Source: Serinus canaria
Lineage: Eukaryota > Chordata > Aves > Passeriformes > Fringillidae
NCBI RefSeq assembly: GCF_022539315.1
Contig: NC_066317.1
Coordinates: 47,533,935 to 47,597,934, forward strand
DNA length: 64,000 nucleotides
Reading direction: 5' to 3'
The notes below the pieces were generated by a model. That model was given only the letters and a program-made list of their open reading frames with translations. It searched no databases and was not told the DNA's origin. Positions 51,401-63,300 of this stretch are shown one piece after another (the first letter of the stretch is position 1; each line of letters begins with the position of its first letter). The position numbers and the translations under genes are program-made.

Positions 51401-54400
51401 TTGATCCCAGTGTTTCACAACAGGGAGAAATCTTGGTTTAGTTCTAGACAGGTTTGGCCATCTCAGTGGTACCAGCAGGTTCAAGTAGGTAATTTAAATT
51501 TTCTTCTGTGCTCTACTCCTCAGAATGACAGACTGTGTCAGGTTCCCAATGCCTATTCTGTCACTGAAGGTCTGTCATGGCTTTGCAACAAATAATTCTG
51601 AAGACACTTTCTTTTTCATAGTGATTCCATCTTTGAACTATGCCACGTGCTTCAGAAATACAAGCTGGCAGACAAAGTATTCTGGTATTGGCTGGGATAG
51701 ACTTAGTTTTCTTCCTAGCAGCAGATACAATGCTGCGTTTTGGATTTAGGTTGAGAATATTGTTGATAACGCACTGATGTTTCAATTGCTTCTGAGCAAC
51801 ACTTACACTAAATCAAGGACTTGTTAGCATCTCAAACTGCCCTGCTAGGGAGGCTGGGATTTCAAAAGGTAAAGGAGGGGACACAGCCAGGGCACCTGCC
51901 TCCCAGCTGACCAAAGGATATCCCAGACCTTTTGGTATTGTGCTGAACAGCAAAACTGGGGAGAGTTGGCAGGGGGCTGGCAGCCTGCTGCTCAGGGACT
52001 GGATGGACAGCGGTTGGTGACAATTGGGCATCACTTGTTTTGTATGTTCTTTTATCATTGTTTTCCCTTATTTTTCTGTCCTATTAAGCTGTTTTCATCT
52101 CAGCCCATGAGTTTTACCTTTCTTTCTGATTCTCTGCCCCAGCACTTGGGGTAGGCAAGTGAGTGACTGTGTGGTGTTTAGCTGCCTGCCAGGTTAAACC
52201 ACAGCACTTAGTTGTGTAAGAGGTTCTTGGCTACAGCATCAGCTTTCAAAGGTTTCGAAAGCTCTACTTAGAGAATTAAAAAGATATTTTTTTTTTATGA
52301 TGAAGAGGACTGTATTAAAATCCTTTTGGCAATTTGGTTGAGGGTTTTCTTTCCCTTTATTTCCATTTTGTAGTATATTTGTATGTAACATTACAGTCTT
52401 GTAATGAAAATGAGACTGTTTTAAGGAATAAAAGCTGAAAGTCTTGAAAGTATCCTACCTAAAGAAAAAATTAGGGGATGGAATTAATTTTCATTGTTTT
52501 CTAATATAGAAACTTTTTAATCAAGACTGGTTTAGGAGGAGTTCCTGCAAATACTGAGTGTTTGAAGAGAGATGCTTCTTCCAAATTTATTGTTGGATCA
52601 AAATATGATCTTCAGTGGGTGCTCTTGTTGAAAGAAGCTCTAATTGGTTTGGGGGCGGTGTTTGTTTGTTTCATTGGTTCCTTATTTATTTGGAATTTTT
52701 TGTTATTGAAGATGTTATGGTTTTTTCACTGGGTTAGGCTGTGTGGTTCCTTGAGTATTTTGTTGGCACCTGTTAAGATGGACCAGTCTGCTAGGCTGGC
52801 TGTCCTTCCTTAGAAGAGACTTCTTGAGATAAATACTCAAGAATATGTGTGAATATGTGTGCCTTTCATTGGGTAAGGCAGGAAACAGAGAAATTGCAGA
52901 GGGTGAATGTAGTAGTGAGGGTTTCTTGTATCATAATAGAGCCTGTGAATTATGAATAGGAAATGGGATGAAATAAAAAGTTTCTGCTGAGCCTTTTCTC
53001 AGTCTGTGGAGACTCGACCTTGCAAAGTAGTGTCTGAAATGTATTTTGAATAGGTAAGAGGCAATATACTGTGCCAGTGGACTTGGCAAATGGCTTGGGT
53101 TTTGCCTAATGTGTTTGCAAGCATTTATAGAACATGCTAGAAATAAGCATTAAGTTTTCATGTACAGCCCTAATTATCCTTGACATGCTATACATTCTGA
53201 TGTAATCAGTTGCATTATAACATAGGGGTTTTCAGTGTCTTTTCCTCATTCTCATACAGAATGAGCAGTGTATTTTTAACAAGCAACTTTATACACATAT
53301 TGTTGGTAGCATGTTAAAACTTTATGCTGGTTGATTTGTGCTATATCTGTTGGTACTTTACAAGCTCCAGCTTGAAGACTGCTTAGGCCTGTTGTCAGCA
53401 ATGTAGTGGCAGATGGTTGACAAAACATTGGTGAAAAGCCTTGGGAGAGAAGTATACATTGGTGTCCCCTTTTGCAGTTGAAAGTTGGGATGCAGGCTGG
53501 CACAAGATACCTCATAGTCCCTGGAAGAATATACAGAAATCTCAACTTTCACTGGCTAGTGGAGGCAGGTGTTGGGAATGTCAGTGAGTCTAATAAAACT
53601 ATTTCAAATTAAGCACACACAAAATAAGGAATATACTGACGCCACGTCTCTGGGAATAATCTGGCTACTGTCACAAAGAAAATCTGGACCAAGTGAAGGA
53701 ATCTCATTAACCACTGAGAACAACCAATTAAGATTAACCAGCTTAATGGCCTTGACTTCTAATGATCACATCCTTCCAGCTCAAGACTGGTCCATCACAA
53801 TGAGCACAAATCAAGCCAAGGTGGCAGAAGCACTGGATGAAGCAAAGCATTTGATACCGTCCCCCACAATATCCTTGTCTCTAGAGACGCATGGATTTGA
53901 TGGATTGACCACCCAGTGGATAAAGAAATGGCTGAATGGTTGCATTCCAAGAATTGCAGTCAACAGCTCAGTGGAAAGCAGTGACAACTTGCATTCCTTA
54001 GGGGTCAGTATGAGAGCTGACTTTTTTCACATCTTTGTCAGTGATTTGGACAGTGAGATTGAGTGATCCCTCAGCAAGTCTGCTAACAATGCCAGGCTGT
54101 GTGATGCAGCTGGCATGCTGGAGGAAAGGGATGCCATCCAGAGGCACCTTTAGAGGTGGCCTGTGTGAACCTCATGAAGTTCAGCTAGGCTAAGTGCAAG
54201 GTCCTGCATCTGGGTCAGGGCAATTCCAAGCACAAATGCAGGTTGTGTGGAGAATGGATTGACAGCAGCCCTGAGGAGAGGGACTTGGGGGTGTCGGTGG
54301 GAGAGAGGCTCCACAGGATTTTACAGTGTGCATTTGGAACCCTGACAGCAAATCACATCCTGGGCTGCATCAAAGTGTACCAGCAGGTCTAGGTGTCAGC

Positions 54401-57400
54401 ACCTTGATGGCAGATGGATTTAGTGGTAAAATCACAGCCTACCTGGGGTTAACCTGGTGAGTGCCTTATAGATGCAATTCTTGTTCTCCTTCAGATGCAA
54501 CAGCAGAAAGATGGTGACTGAGAAGGGTGGTGCCTCTAGACTGCATGCTGCAGGGAACCTGGAAACAAAAGACAGAATAGGATGCAGTAAACAGTGTCTG
54601 CTCCCCTTATCAATCTCTACTGATAAGATCAGCTTTCAGGAACCCCAGGTTCCTGATACCGGTTGCAAAGTCTGAAACAAAAAAGACTTACCTTGGTGGA
54701 GAATGATCAGTTTAGGAAACAGTTAAACAGGCAGTACAAGAATCTGTGGATCTAATAAGATGCAGAGGCAGCTGGCAGGTGTCACAGTTATGTCACTCCC
54801 AGTGATCTTTGCAATGTAAGGAGGGTCTGTAGGGTGTGTAGGTTTTTCCTGAGCATCTTGAATATATGAAAAAGACTTTTTTATTTTTTCACGGGTCATT
54901 ACCGGTGAGAAATGCAAATACATTGAGTTCACATCCACAATAAATGTCCTTTTGTCTCATGAAGTGCCTTGAATCTTGTGTAAGTAAATTTATTTATATA
55001 GAAAATCATTTTTATATATTTATATGAAAAATCATGCTGTGTTTTTACAGGCTATGAGAAGACAGAGGATGTTTCAGAGAAGACTTCCCTAGCTGATCAA
55101 GAGGAAGTGAGAACTATATTCATCAATCAGCCTCAGCTAACCAAATTCTGCAATAATCATGTCAGGTATTAACAAAAACACTAGAACATTGCATGCTGAA
55201 TAGCAGAATTGGAAAGGTTTCATTTATTCTATTTCTGTCATTTCTACTGGCCACCAAGGACAGTCTCAGAAACTGGAGGGAGGAATGAAGTTAAATGAGA
55301 CAAGTAAGCTGTTTTACAAACCTGACCTTCTGCATTTTTAAGAATGAAGTGGGGAAGATACAGGTGCTTTACCGCTGTACCATCAGTGTGTCCCTAGAGG
55401 ATGGATTTGTTCTTCAGGTTTCAGTTCAGTTCGTCTTTGAACCTGTTCCTGGCAGCTGAATGCTGATGAAGATGTACTGTACTTGAGCACAGCATTGTTT
55501 GCACTTTGGAAACACTTGGCTTTTTCAGTCAGCTGGTCACAAGGATGCTGTGATTGCCTGTGAGACTAGTTTTCAGGTTCAGGCTTTAGGGACTTTGTTG
55601 ATGGTTATGCTGGGTTTTTTGTTTGCTTTTGATAAATTTTAAGTCATACAGTAAATACTCAGAAGTAACGTGTGTAATGTGTGTTTAGATCTGATAACAT
55701 CCTCACTTCTGTTGTTAAAATTCAAAGGAAATTAACAGCAAAGATACCTCTGTCCCAAATAGTAGGTGTGTTTTCTGAAGGTACCTTTGAGAATGTGCAG
55801 AAATTTTGTAGACATTGAGAATAATGTGGGGGGATTTTCCATGACCTTGAGAAACTTTATATGCTATTTCTTGGTGCAGCTTCTCCTGTCTTTTGCTCGC
55901 TTGCAGAGTAGAGGGCTTTTGTGGGATACATTCATTCCCCCCTTATTTTGACAGTTTTATGCAAGGTCAAAGTAAATATGACTGATTTAAAAATAAGTTA
56001 AAATATTCTTACAAGTCTTTTGCCTAAAAGTTTTTGGCATGATTGTTTTTGCATATATTGTTTTAGAACCTTAGATGGTTGGTGGTCTCTTCTTAAAAGA
56101 TGTAAAAGGCTGTCAGAGAGATGGGAGCTGAAACATTTTGTGAGGATGGCTTAGCAGAGATTTTTTTGCGAAGATAAATTTTATTCTCTTCTTCCAGCCT
56201 AGCAAAAGCACACTTAATATCCAATATTTATCAGTTTAGAATCAAAAAGCAAACAGTTTTATTTGGAAGCTTGTATAACTGAGAGGGAAAGAATACATTT
56301 GAAGAAATTTTTGTTCTGTAATAATAGCATGTGTTTTTGTCTCTTCCTCTCAGCACTGCAAAGTACAACATAATCACATTCCTGCCAAGGTTCCTTTATT
56401 CCCAGTTCAGAAGAGCTGCTAATGCATTTTTTCTTTTTATTGCATTGCTTCAGGTAAGATCAACAATAGATTCTAATGTTTTAAACTTGATAAGAGACCA
56501 TTTATATTGTAGACAGAGATACTGAGATACTTGAGGTTGCTGTACTGTTCTTTCCAAGCTAGCTGGCCTTTCAGAACAGCTGTATCATGTAGACATATCT
56601 TTAATAAAATGCTTGGGTTTGTGGCTTTCTTGCTCCTTGGAGATAAGAAAATGCACACAAATATTTTTCTGTAAAGCAGGTTAAGTATAGCTGAAATTCT
56701 GTTGTGTCAAAAAGACTTATGAGAAGAAAATTCCATTTAAAAATATTTGGCATACACACAAAACTGTTACCTGTAGTTGGCATTTCTTCTAGAGGGTAAT
56801 GTTTAAAAACATACTGAACTATATGAACAAAAACCTAAATTGGAAAGTTTAGTTGTATTTTATAAATGCGTATTTTAATTCAATTTGAAACACAGAAAAG
56901 GAAGGTGAATATTCTGCAAACACTAAACCTTTGGAAATAGTACTATTGAACATTGTACTGCTTGAAGTGCAGATGTTCCTTTATTGTATCAGCTGCTTTT
57001 GAGTTGAAGACTATAAAGCTCTCTTGGAAATAATTAACACTGTGCTAAAAAGTGAATTCACGTGTCTTTATTTGCCCAGAAAGTACTGTTTCTTGTATTT
57101 AAAATATTTTCAACCAGCAATGCAAAATATTTTTTCTCTTTCTTTTTTAATAGCAAATACCAGATGTATCACCAACAGGCCGCTACACAACATTGGTTCC
57201 TCTCTTATTTATTTTAGCTGTAGCTGCAGTGAAGGAGATAATAGAGGATATTGTAAGTATTTAATAGCAATATTTTGTAAATAGCTATCATATTTTTCAT
57301 TTATAATATTACAAAAATATTTCCTGGTTGTCAAATCCATGTCCCAGCATTTGATGCACTTCTTTATTTCTAATGTTCTAATGTTCCATAAAATCCTTAG

Positions 57401-60337
57401 TTTCACTGTTGTGACTTTTCATTGTTTTTTTTTAAACAGGGGAGTAGGCCTTTTCAGTTTATTTCCTGTTGCTCTAGTCCAGTGCAATTAACTGTTTGTG
57501 TTTCCTAAATGCTAGCATTTTCCTGGTGCTAAGTGTGATCTGGTGACTCCTGATGGCCAGGAAAAGAGAGAATTGGTCCTTGTTAGGCACCTATGCTAGG
57601 CTTTGTTAGGCTCTTTCTAGTCACTGTCTGTGGTAGTTGTTGTTTTGCTTTCTTCCTGCATTGAAAGAAAACTTTAAAAGAGGTGGGACATTGTCAACAC
57701 AGAAGCATCCATTCTGATTTATTTTATTTTGAGAGAGAGAGGAATTTCAGTCTCTGTTTCACTTTATACAAAAGACCTTGGGGTTTTCTAAGTACCTTCT
57801 TGCCTTCTCTTCACTAAAAATATATGATAGAAATCTGTCTCTCTAACTTGCTTAAAATAATTAAGTCTTTTAATTGATGTATTTTGTATCTAAGGGATTA
57901 AAGTAGTCTTAATTATTTACCAAATCACTCCATTTGCTAAGAATTTCTTTATCTGCTTTTGTTTTATTTTAGTTCTGCAGGTATGTTAGAAGGACAGGAC
58001 ATGTATGTCCTGTGTGTCATGACACAGCAGTCATAGAGGAATAGTGGAATTGTCCACTAGAGGAATAGTGTTCCTGTTTGTGGACTCTTCTCTTTGAGTT
58101 TTGGAAAGGGTTGCAGGTAGTGTAGTCATTCCTTGCACACAAGTAGTAAGCTGCCTGTGAGCACCAGATTTATTGTATTTGAGCAGAATTACAATGTGTG
58201 TGCAGAAACATGACCAAAGGGAAGAGTGATGAGCTGCAAAGGAGGTTTGGAATGGAGAGTGGTTGGTCCCATGCTGTCTTTATTGATTGGTTTTCTCCTC
58301 AGTTACCTCTATGAATGGATGGTGGGCAAGATATTGGCTCCCTAGATTCTATGAAGCTCCTAGATCACAGAGTTAAGTGGTCCTGCAAGACACAATGAGT
58401 TTTATATTAAATAGTTTTCTTCTATTTGGCATTTCTAGTTTTTTCTGCCTTACAGTCAGCTTCTCCTTAAATGCCTTTGTTGCTTTCTCTTTACATAAAC
58501 AAAACCCCTTTTAAAAAAGCCATTAAATCAATTCATGTTCTTCTAGATATTTTTAACCATTCTGCTGTTAATGCTTACAGACTTACACCATCTGTCAGTG
58601 TCTAGGCAAATATAAAACTGAAGCTGCTGCTACTGTACAGAGTGTCCTTTTTAAAATTGTCTCATCCAGTTGCTTTTTTTTTGTTATTTATTTCTACCAT
58701 TTGCTCTTTGTAACTTGAAGTGTACAGTTTGGTGTGGCAGGGGAGAAAGACAGGCATCAGGTATAGTGGGTTTTGCATATATCAGCTAAATAAAGTTCTC
58801 ATTACAAATGCTACAGAGATACCTAAAACCAATACAGCTGTAGTATTTTTTTTTCTGAGAAAGCCGACCACTTTCTGCATAGTAAAATATTCAAAGTGTT
58901 TTCTTTTAACCTTCATTATTTCTCAGGTTTTTTACACAGGGAAATATCTAGGATCTCAATGAATGGTAATCTTCATCTAATATTAAAGCTTTTGGATGGA
59001 AACCTTTTATAATGATAACAACAAATACACTTGTCAAAATAATACTTTCAGCTCAAGAACCAAATGTTTCTCTTTCTGGAATGAAATGCCAAGAGAAAGA
59101 CGTTAGCACAAGATACTATTCATGAAGAGCATGTGTTTTCCATGTATGCTTCAAAGGTGCTAGCAAGATTTGTGACATGCAGTGTTAGATTGTCAACTGT
59201 TTCCAATAATTTTCATCTCTCACACCTCAGAAAGCACTGGATATTAGCCTTTTCAAAATGGAGGAGATTCACCCTGTGGGCAAATAGACACCTGCTATGG
59301 TCAAGTTAGGCTTTCCCTTTGACAAAGGTTATTCATCTGTACAGTCAGCCATCTTTTTGAAAGGAGAATCTGCTGGTTATCTATGAAAATCTAGTAAAAA
59401 CAATATTTCAGTTTTTTAAAGTTACAAGGTGGCCTTTTAAGAGCTGCGAGCTCAGAGTCAAATCAACATTTTATTGGCAATAAATCACTCAAGCATCTTG
59501 ACCTATTTTTCTTCCATTTTACAAGATTGCTTCTGATTTTGTTTGCATCACAAAGGCATGAATTGTGAACATCTGTTTAAAAAGTGTACTTAAACCAGTT
59601 ACTTCTACTTAAATTAATTTTCTAAAACATGTTCCTGCTCAGAAAAAACTGTGTTCATGATTCCTAAATAGTGGGTTTAAACTAGTGCTCTCCTAAGCTT
59701 TTTTGTGTCTTGAGTCTGGTCATACCTTGAAAATGCTGGCTGTTAAAAGCTGTATCAAAAGATTACTGTCAAAAGATGTCTCACAGCTATATTAAAACTG
59801 AGGGGCATCATTGTCTCTTTGGTGGGGGTGGTGCTGTTGATTTTTTGTTTGTTTGTCTGTTACTGTTGTTGAAGTCTGCAGGCAGCTTTGTGGAAGTGGA
59901 GTCATTATGTTTACACAGTCATTTTAACTTCAGATGTCTGTATGAGACCCTCAGATGAGGAATTGTTCCATGATCTTTGCTGTAGTAGAGTCAGTTCCAG
60001 GAAAGGGCAAGGTTACAGCATTGAAATGCAGCAGTTCCTTATGTAAGGAACTTGTCCAGGGAGAGATTGCCCACATGAAAGGATATTTTAGTCCAGTATA
60101 ATTAGCCGGGAACTGGATGTGACTTTCCTGATGTTCATAACTATGCAAGTAAATAATAGTCCTGTTTAAATACTTATGTGGTTTAGTGAATAGATGAGGA
60201 GGAGGGGCTAATAGATGGGGGTTTTATTAGAAGTATGAAAGCTTTATCTTATCAACAAAAGCCTTTAACCACTCTGCATTTTTTAATTTAGAAAAGACAT
60301 AAAGCTGATAATGCGGTGAACAAGAAACAGACTCAAG
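48004..60337 (+). CDS. ATP8A1: ATP8A1, phospholipid-transporting ATPase IA: first five coding exons (gene continues past window)
   Basis: Joined exons 48004-48052, 55051-55165, 56354-56453, 57154-57252 and 60292-60337 give 409 nt of coding sequence, residues 1-136 plus one base. All junctions have AG/GT sites and the phases match. The product is recognised from memory of vertebrate ATP8A1: the N-terminal [11 protein letters not shown] stretch, the [12 protein letters not shown] stretch, the [19 protein letters not shown] segment entering M1, and the M2 helix are nearly identical. The family flips phosphatidylserine and phosphatidylethanolamine from the exoplasmic to the cytosolic leaflet in Golgi, endosomal and plasma membranes, normally with a CDC50A (TMEM30A) subunit. 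The full protein is about 1,150 residues, so roughly 12 percent is here. The actuator core, M3-M10 and the phosphorylation (DKTG) and nucleotide-binding domains lie beyond the window. I searched 60338-64000 for the next exon by eye and did not find it. No frameshift or stop is seen. Confidence 0.96.
51683..52206 (+). mobile_element. Solo ERVL-type LTR (avian), sense in ATP8A1 intron 1
   Basis: It matches the chicken ERVL-type LTR as I remember it. Near the 5' end are TTGGCTGGGATAGACTTAG, TGCGTTTTGGATTTAGG, and TGTTGATAACGCACTGATG. In the middle are GGGGACACAGCCAGGGCA and CTGACCAAAGGATATCCC. Near the 3' end are CTATTAAGCTGTTTTCATCT (ATTAAG where the family has an ATTAAA-type poly(A) signal), CAGCCCATGAGTTTT, GTGACTGTGTGGTGTTTAG and a terminal GGTTAAACCACAGCA. 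The ends are TG and CA. No internal viral sequence was seen on either side, so it is a solo LTR. No clear target-site duplication was found. Confidence 0.88.
53740..54400 (+). mobile_element. CR1 LINE internal fragment (reverse-transcriptase C-terminal region)
   Basis: A decayed CR1 ORF2 segment in the sense direction of ATP8A1. An open frame up to 54064 retains [17 protein letters not shown] and DLDSEIE, which correspond to the C-terminal reverse-transcriptase region of avian CR1. DNA landmarks then continue: AACCTCATGAAGTTCAGC (54168), GTGCAAGGTCCTGCATCTG (54197), GAGAATGGATTGACAGCAGC, GACTTGGGGGTGTCGG, and TCCTGGGCTGCATCAAAG. The similarity fades near 54400, so the usual CR1 3' end is absent here. 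Stops and indels make it non-functional. Located in ATP8A1 intron 1. Confidence 0.85.
55051..55165 (+). CDS. ATP8A1: ATP8A1 coding exon 2
   Basis: The exon follows a GTTTTTACAG acceptor and ends at a CAG/GTATT donor (55166). It is 115 nt long, completes Gly17 and runs to the first two bases of Ser55. It encodes the cytosolic N-terminal segment with [20 protein letters not shown] and [17 protein letters not shown]. One conservative change from the remembered human protein is Glu for Asp in the KTxD stretch. No stop or indel is present. It lies 7.0 kb downstream of exon 1, beyond the LTR and CR1 insertions of intron 1. Confidence 0.96.
55166..56353 (+). other. ATP8A1: ATP8A1 intron 2 (1,188 bp)
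   Basis: GT at 55166 and AG at 56352-56353. AT-rich, with no recognisable repeat. Small open frames such as that at 55766-55951 have no recognisable similarity. Confidence 0.95.
56354..56453 (+). CDS. ATP8A1: ATP8A1 coding exon 3 (entry into M1)
   Basis: The acceptor is CTCTTCCTCTCAG and the donor is CAG/GTAAG (56454). The 100 nt encode Ser55 to Gln88. The [23 protein letters not shown] segment leads into the first transmembrane helix, with hydrophobic [10 protein letters not shown]. The human protein, as I recall it, has Ser where this copy has Ala before FFLFIALLQ. The last codon, Gln88, is the first of the paired glutamines at the end of M1, which is completed by exon 4. The exon ends in phase 0. 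Confidence 0.96.
56454..57153 (+). other. ATP8A1: ATP8A1 intron 3 (700 bp)
   Basis: GTAAG donor at 56454 and TAG acceptor ending at 57153, with a long pyrimidine tract (about 57131-57148). Nothing else is recognised. Confidence 0.95.
57154..57252 (+). CDS. ATP8A1: ATP8A1 coding exon 4 (end of M1, M2)
   Basis: A strong pyrimidine tract ending TTTTTTAATAG precedes the exon, and ATT/GTAAG ends it (donor at 57253). The 99 nt are exactly 33 codons, residues 89-121. They begin with the second Gln of the QQ pair, then [12 protein letters not shown], then the hydrophobic M2 segment [13 protein letters not shown], ending KEIIEDI. Both exon borders are in phase 0, so skipping it would keep the frame but remove M2. 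There is no sequence sign that skipping occurs. Confidence 0.96.
57253..60291 (+). other. ATP8A1: ATP8A1 intron 4 (3,039 bp)
   Basis: GTAAG donor at 57253 and TTTAG acceptor ending at 60291. Contains two adjoining short palindromes (57994-58026) followed by a 24-bp duplication (58034-58070). No transposon or RNA gene is recognised. Confidence 0.95.
57994..58070. repeat. Adjacent palindromes and 24-bp duplication in intron 4
   Basis: ACAGGACAT-GT-ATGTCCTGT (57994-58013) overlaps by one base a perfect 14-bp palindrome TGTGTCATGACACA (58013-58026). Then TAGAGGAATAGTG occurs at 58034 and again at 58058. Confidence 0.85.
60292..60337 (+). CDS. ATP8A1: ATP8A1 coding exon 5
   Basis: This 46-nt exon follows TTTTTTAATTTAG and ends CAAG/GTAGG (donor at 60338). 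It encodes [15 protein letters not shown], residues 122-136, plus the first base of codon 137. This is the basic cytosolic segment after M2 that begins the actuator-domain half, and it matches ATP8A1 as remembered. The family's next exon should start by completing a Val codon. No such exon was seen in the remaining 3.6 kb of the window, so intron 5 is longer than 3.6 kb. Confidence 0.95.
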
Positions 60338-63300
60338 GTAGGAAATTTTTTTAACCTTTTTTTGGGGGGCGGGATGTTGAATTTTTGCACGTGGTAGTAA
60401 TACAACTTGATCTGCTGACATAATTGAGTGGGAAATCACATGTGCAGATTACTTCAAAATTTCTAATGTAAACAGTTGAACTAATAATTTGCAGTGATGT
60501 TAGCTCCACAAAATAGAATATGTTCTAGATTAAGGTTGTGAGGTTCCTAAGAAACTTGAGCATTTATTCATTTAGCACAGGTGATGCTGCCGCTATTAGA
60601 AGATTGTAGTCACCTGGATGTTTAATGAACCTACATTATAATTAAAAGTCTGCATTTCTGAGTACAAATATAATTTTTTTTTCAGCCAGCAATAGGATGG
60701 AAGCATCAGAAAAATAATAGAACTGTCTTTCTATGCTGCTTCAAAACTGTGGATAAAGACTAATGGAGTTATTTTGGGTTTGAGTTGTTGGGTTTCTTTA
60801 ATTAAATCAATGTAACTGTTTGATTAGAAATTATAGGATTCTTAGCCAGTTTACCCTAGCCAACATATTGGCATGTGGTTTGTTTAATATATTTTGATAA
60901 AGAAAAGTGTTATAAAACTGGGATTATTTTATCTCAGAAAGTGAAGAACGTACTAGTATATTCTAAACATGCTTGTCAGGTAGTATGTCAAAATTTAGGT
61001 TCCTGCTTTGCTGCTCTTCAGCTTTACACGTTACTTGTTCTGAGGTAGACCTGTCTTGATGGTACTAGTCCTGTTTTTGTAAACAGGAGGAGGAATGAGT
61101 GTCATGTGAATTTGATTCCAAAAAATATGAAAAATACCACAAAGAGAAAAATTTTACATGGAATCCTTTTAAATATATAATAAAAATAACCATTATTTTT
61201 TTAGAGAGAAATGTAGTCATCACTTAAAAAAATTGTGTAGCGCTGCTAAGTACTGGAATCATAAATTTTAAAGCCTACCTAAATTGTATGAAAATCTTTT
61301 CTGTAAAATTTAGGGGCCTGGGAGGGCAAGATAGGTCAGGAAACTACTGAGCATGTAGAGACTACTGAGCTCAATAGCAGGTATGGAGACATTAGGATGG
61401 GGAAAAAAACCATTGACTGAAATCACAGAAATGGAAATCTCCAGAGGCCTGGAGAAACAGGTAACCTATTAGCAATACATAAAAAACAAAGGAAGATTTA
61501 ATATTGACATCCAAAATTCTTTCATCAACCACTCATAGCTATTGAGATTACAAACAACAGTTTTGGTTGCAGTGAAATCTTAAAATGCATTTTCGATTTT
61601 TCTTTTTGTCCAGAGTGTACAAAGTTTTAATAAAAGGCTCATTTTACTCTATTTTCTGACTCTTCTTCTTGGTTACCTTTCATCAGGGTCTTTGTTAATT
61701 GTTCCTAGGATTCCTTAATGTTCCATGCATGCAGAAGAGTATCTGGGAAGTTAAATGTGTGATGAGGATAAGTAAAATATTGCTCGCACTGAGAAACACA
61801 TTTCTTAAGCTCATGCAGGATTCACATATGTGCAGCATTGATCCTATCATCCTGACAAATCAATTTTTAAATGTATTGTCAAGTACAATCTATTGTCAAA
61901 GCAAGAATTAAAAACTTAATCAGTATGATACTCTCTTCATTTATTTCATGTATTCAGCAGTTCTGTGACCCTGAAAAGCAGCTATGTGCATAGTACATTG
62001 TATATGCAGCTCCACCTTTGCTTGCCTTTTAAACACACGGAATTGTTAGTGAAATGGCATGAGCATGTGTAGATTCTGTATATGGGTCCCCATTCAACTT
62101 TCTGATCCTAAATGATGATCTGTATCTCAGTTAGCCGTAAGTAATTAACTTTCTAAAAGTTTACTATGAGAAAACCTTTTGTAAAGGATTTGGATGTATT
62201 GGGCTGCAAGTGGGATAGTTTTTTGTTACCTCAGGCTGCATACATATATGATACAGGAGGACACCATCAGACATTCTGACAGGATGAAATCTGCATTTCT
62301 GTAGTGTGGTGAAATAGCCTTCTGTAGGGCAGATGGAAAATGCTTTTGAAAATTCGTTGTTAGAAAGAGCTGAGAAGTGGGAGATACAAATGAGAAAGTC
62401 AGGCTGCAGAAAACTTTATGGTGCATGTATTCTAACCATTATATAAAAGGTGCATAACACCACTTCTTTTTTTGTTCTCATAAGAAAATGGATTTCACTG
62501 AATGTTAGTGTGTGTTAATTGTCCTTAAAAGCTTACCAGATCAAGCTAGGGTTAGAGTCCTCTTGAGATTTCAGGTCGCTCAGCATGTTTTCATGAGTTT
62601 GACTCATCTGTTTTTGAGCTGATTTTAACCAGTTAAACCAGCAAGAAACGAATCCAGAAAGAAAAAATGATGGTGTCCTACGGACACAAATGGAGTGGAT
62701 TAAACTGGCTCAACAAAGAGCCCAGCAGACCCTGGGGCACCAAGCACAAGGCAGTGAGGGCATGCACTTTGGCATAGGGTGACAGCAGGACAGGACATAC
62801 CCTCTGCATCTAGAAGCCCCTTCTTACAAAGCCACTGGCCACATCTGGTGGCTTACTTATATTTCAGACCTGCAGAGCTCCAGTAGCAGTTATTATACTG
62901 TAACTGATTGTGAAGTGTAGTTGTCTGGACTGCTGCAAGGTATATTTTTAATTCTTATCATTTCTTTCATCTGATTGGTGCCATGGCCCCATCAGTATTG
63001 CTGTATTATAAGCTGTATTGCTGACACAAGGGGATGGAAATAGGTAGTTGGCAGCACAATTATCAAATGCCTTGGGTTCCTTAGGACAGTGTTACAACCA
63101 GTCACCATGCTGAATCTGTAATTTTACCAGCGGAGGGAAATGGTTTGTCAGAATAGATTTTGTGTAATGATCAACTGGTTGGTGAGGCAGTCATTAGAAT
63201 GTCTTGCTTGCTGTCAGAAAGGGAGTCTGCCCCATCTACCATTGCCCTGAGCATATCAATACTAATAAATTTGGGGGAAGGAAGGGGAAGACTTACTAAG

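Larger units (their letters stand above)
48053..55050 (+). other. ATP8A1: ATP8A1 intron 1 (6,998 bp)
   Basis: GT at 48053 and AG at 55049-55050. The first 380 bases are still CpG-island sequence. It contains a sense-oriented ERVL-like LTR (51683-52206) and a sense CR1 fragment (about 53740-54400). The remainder is AT-rich unique-looking sequence in which I see no exon or RNA gene. First introns commonly carry enhancers, but none can be named from sequence alone. Confidence 0.93.

Noticed and set aside
60032..60052. AGTTCCTTATGTAAGGAACT palindrome near exon 5
   Set aside because: A 9-bp stem is common by chance in a 64-kb window.
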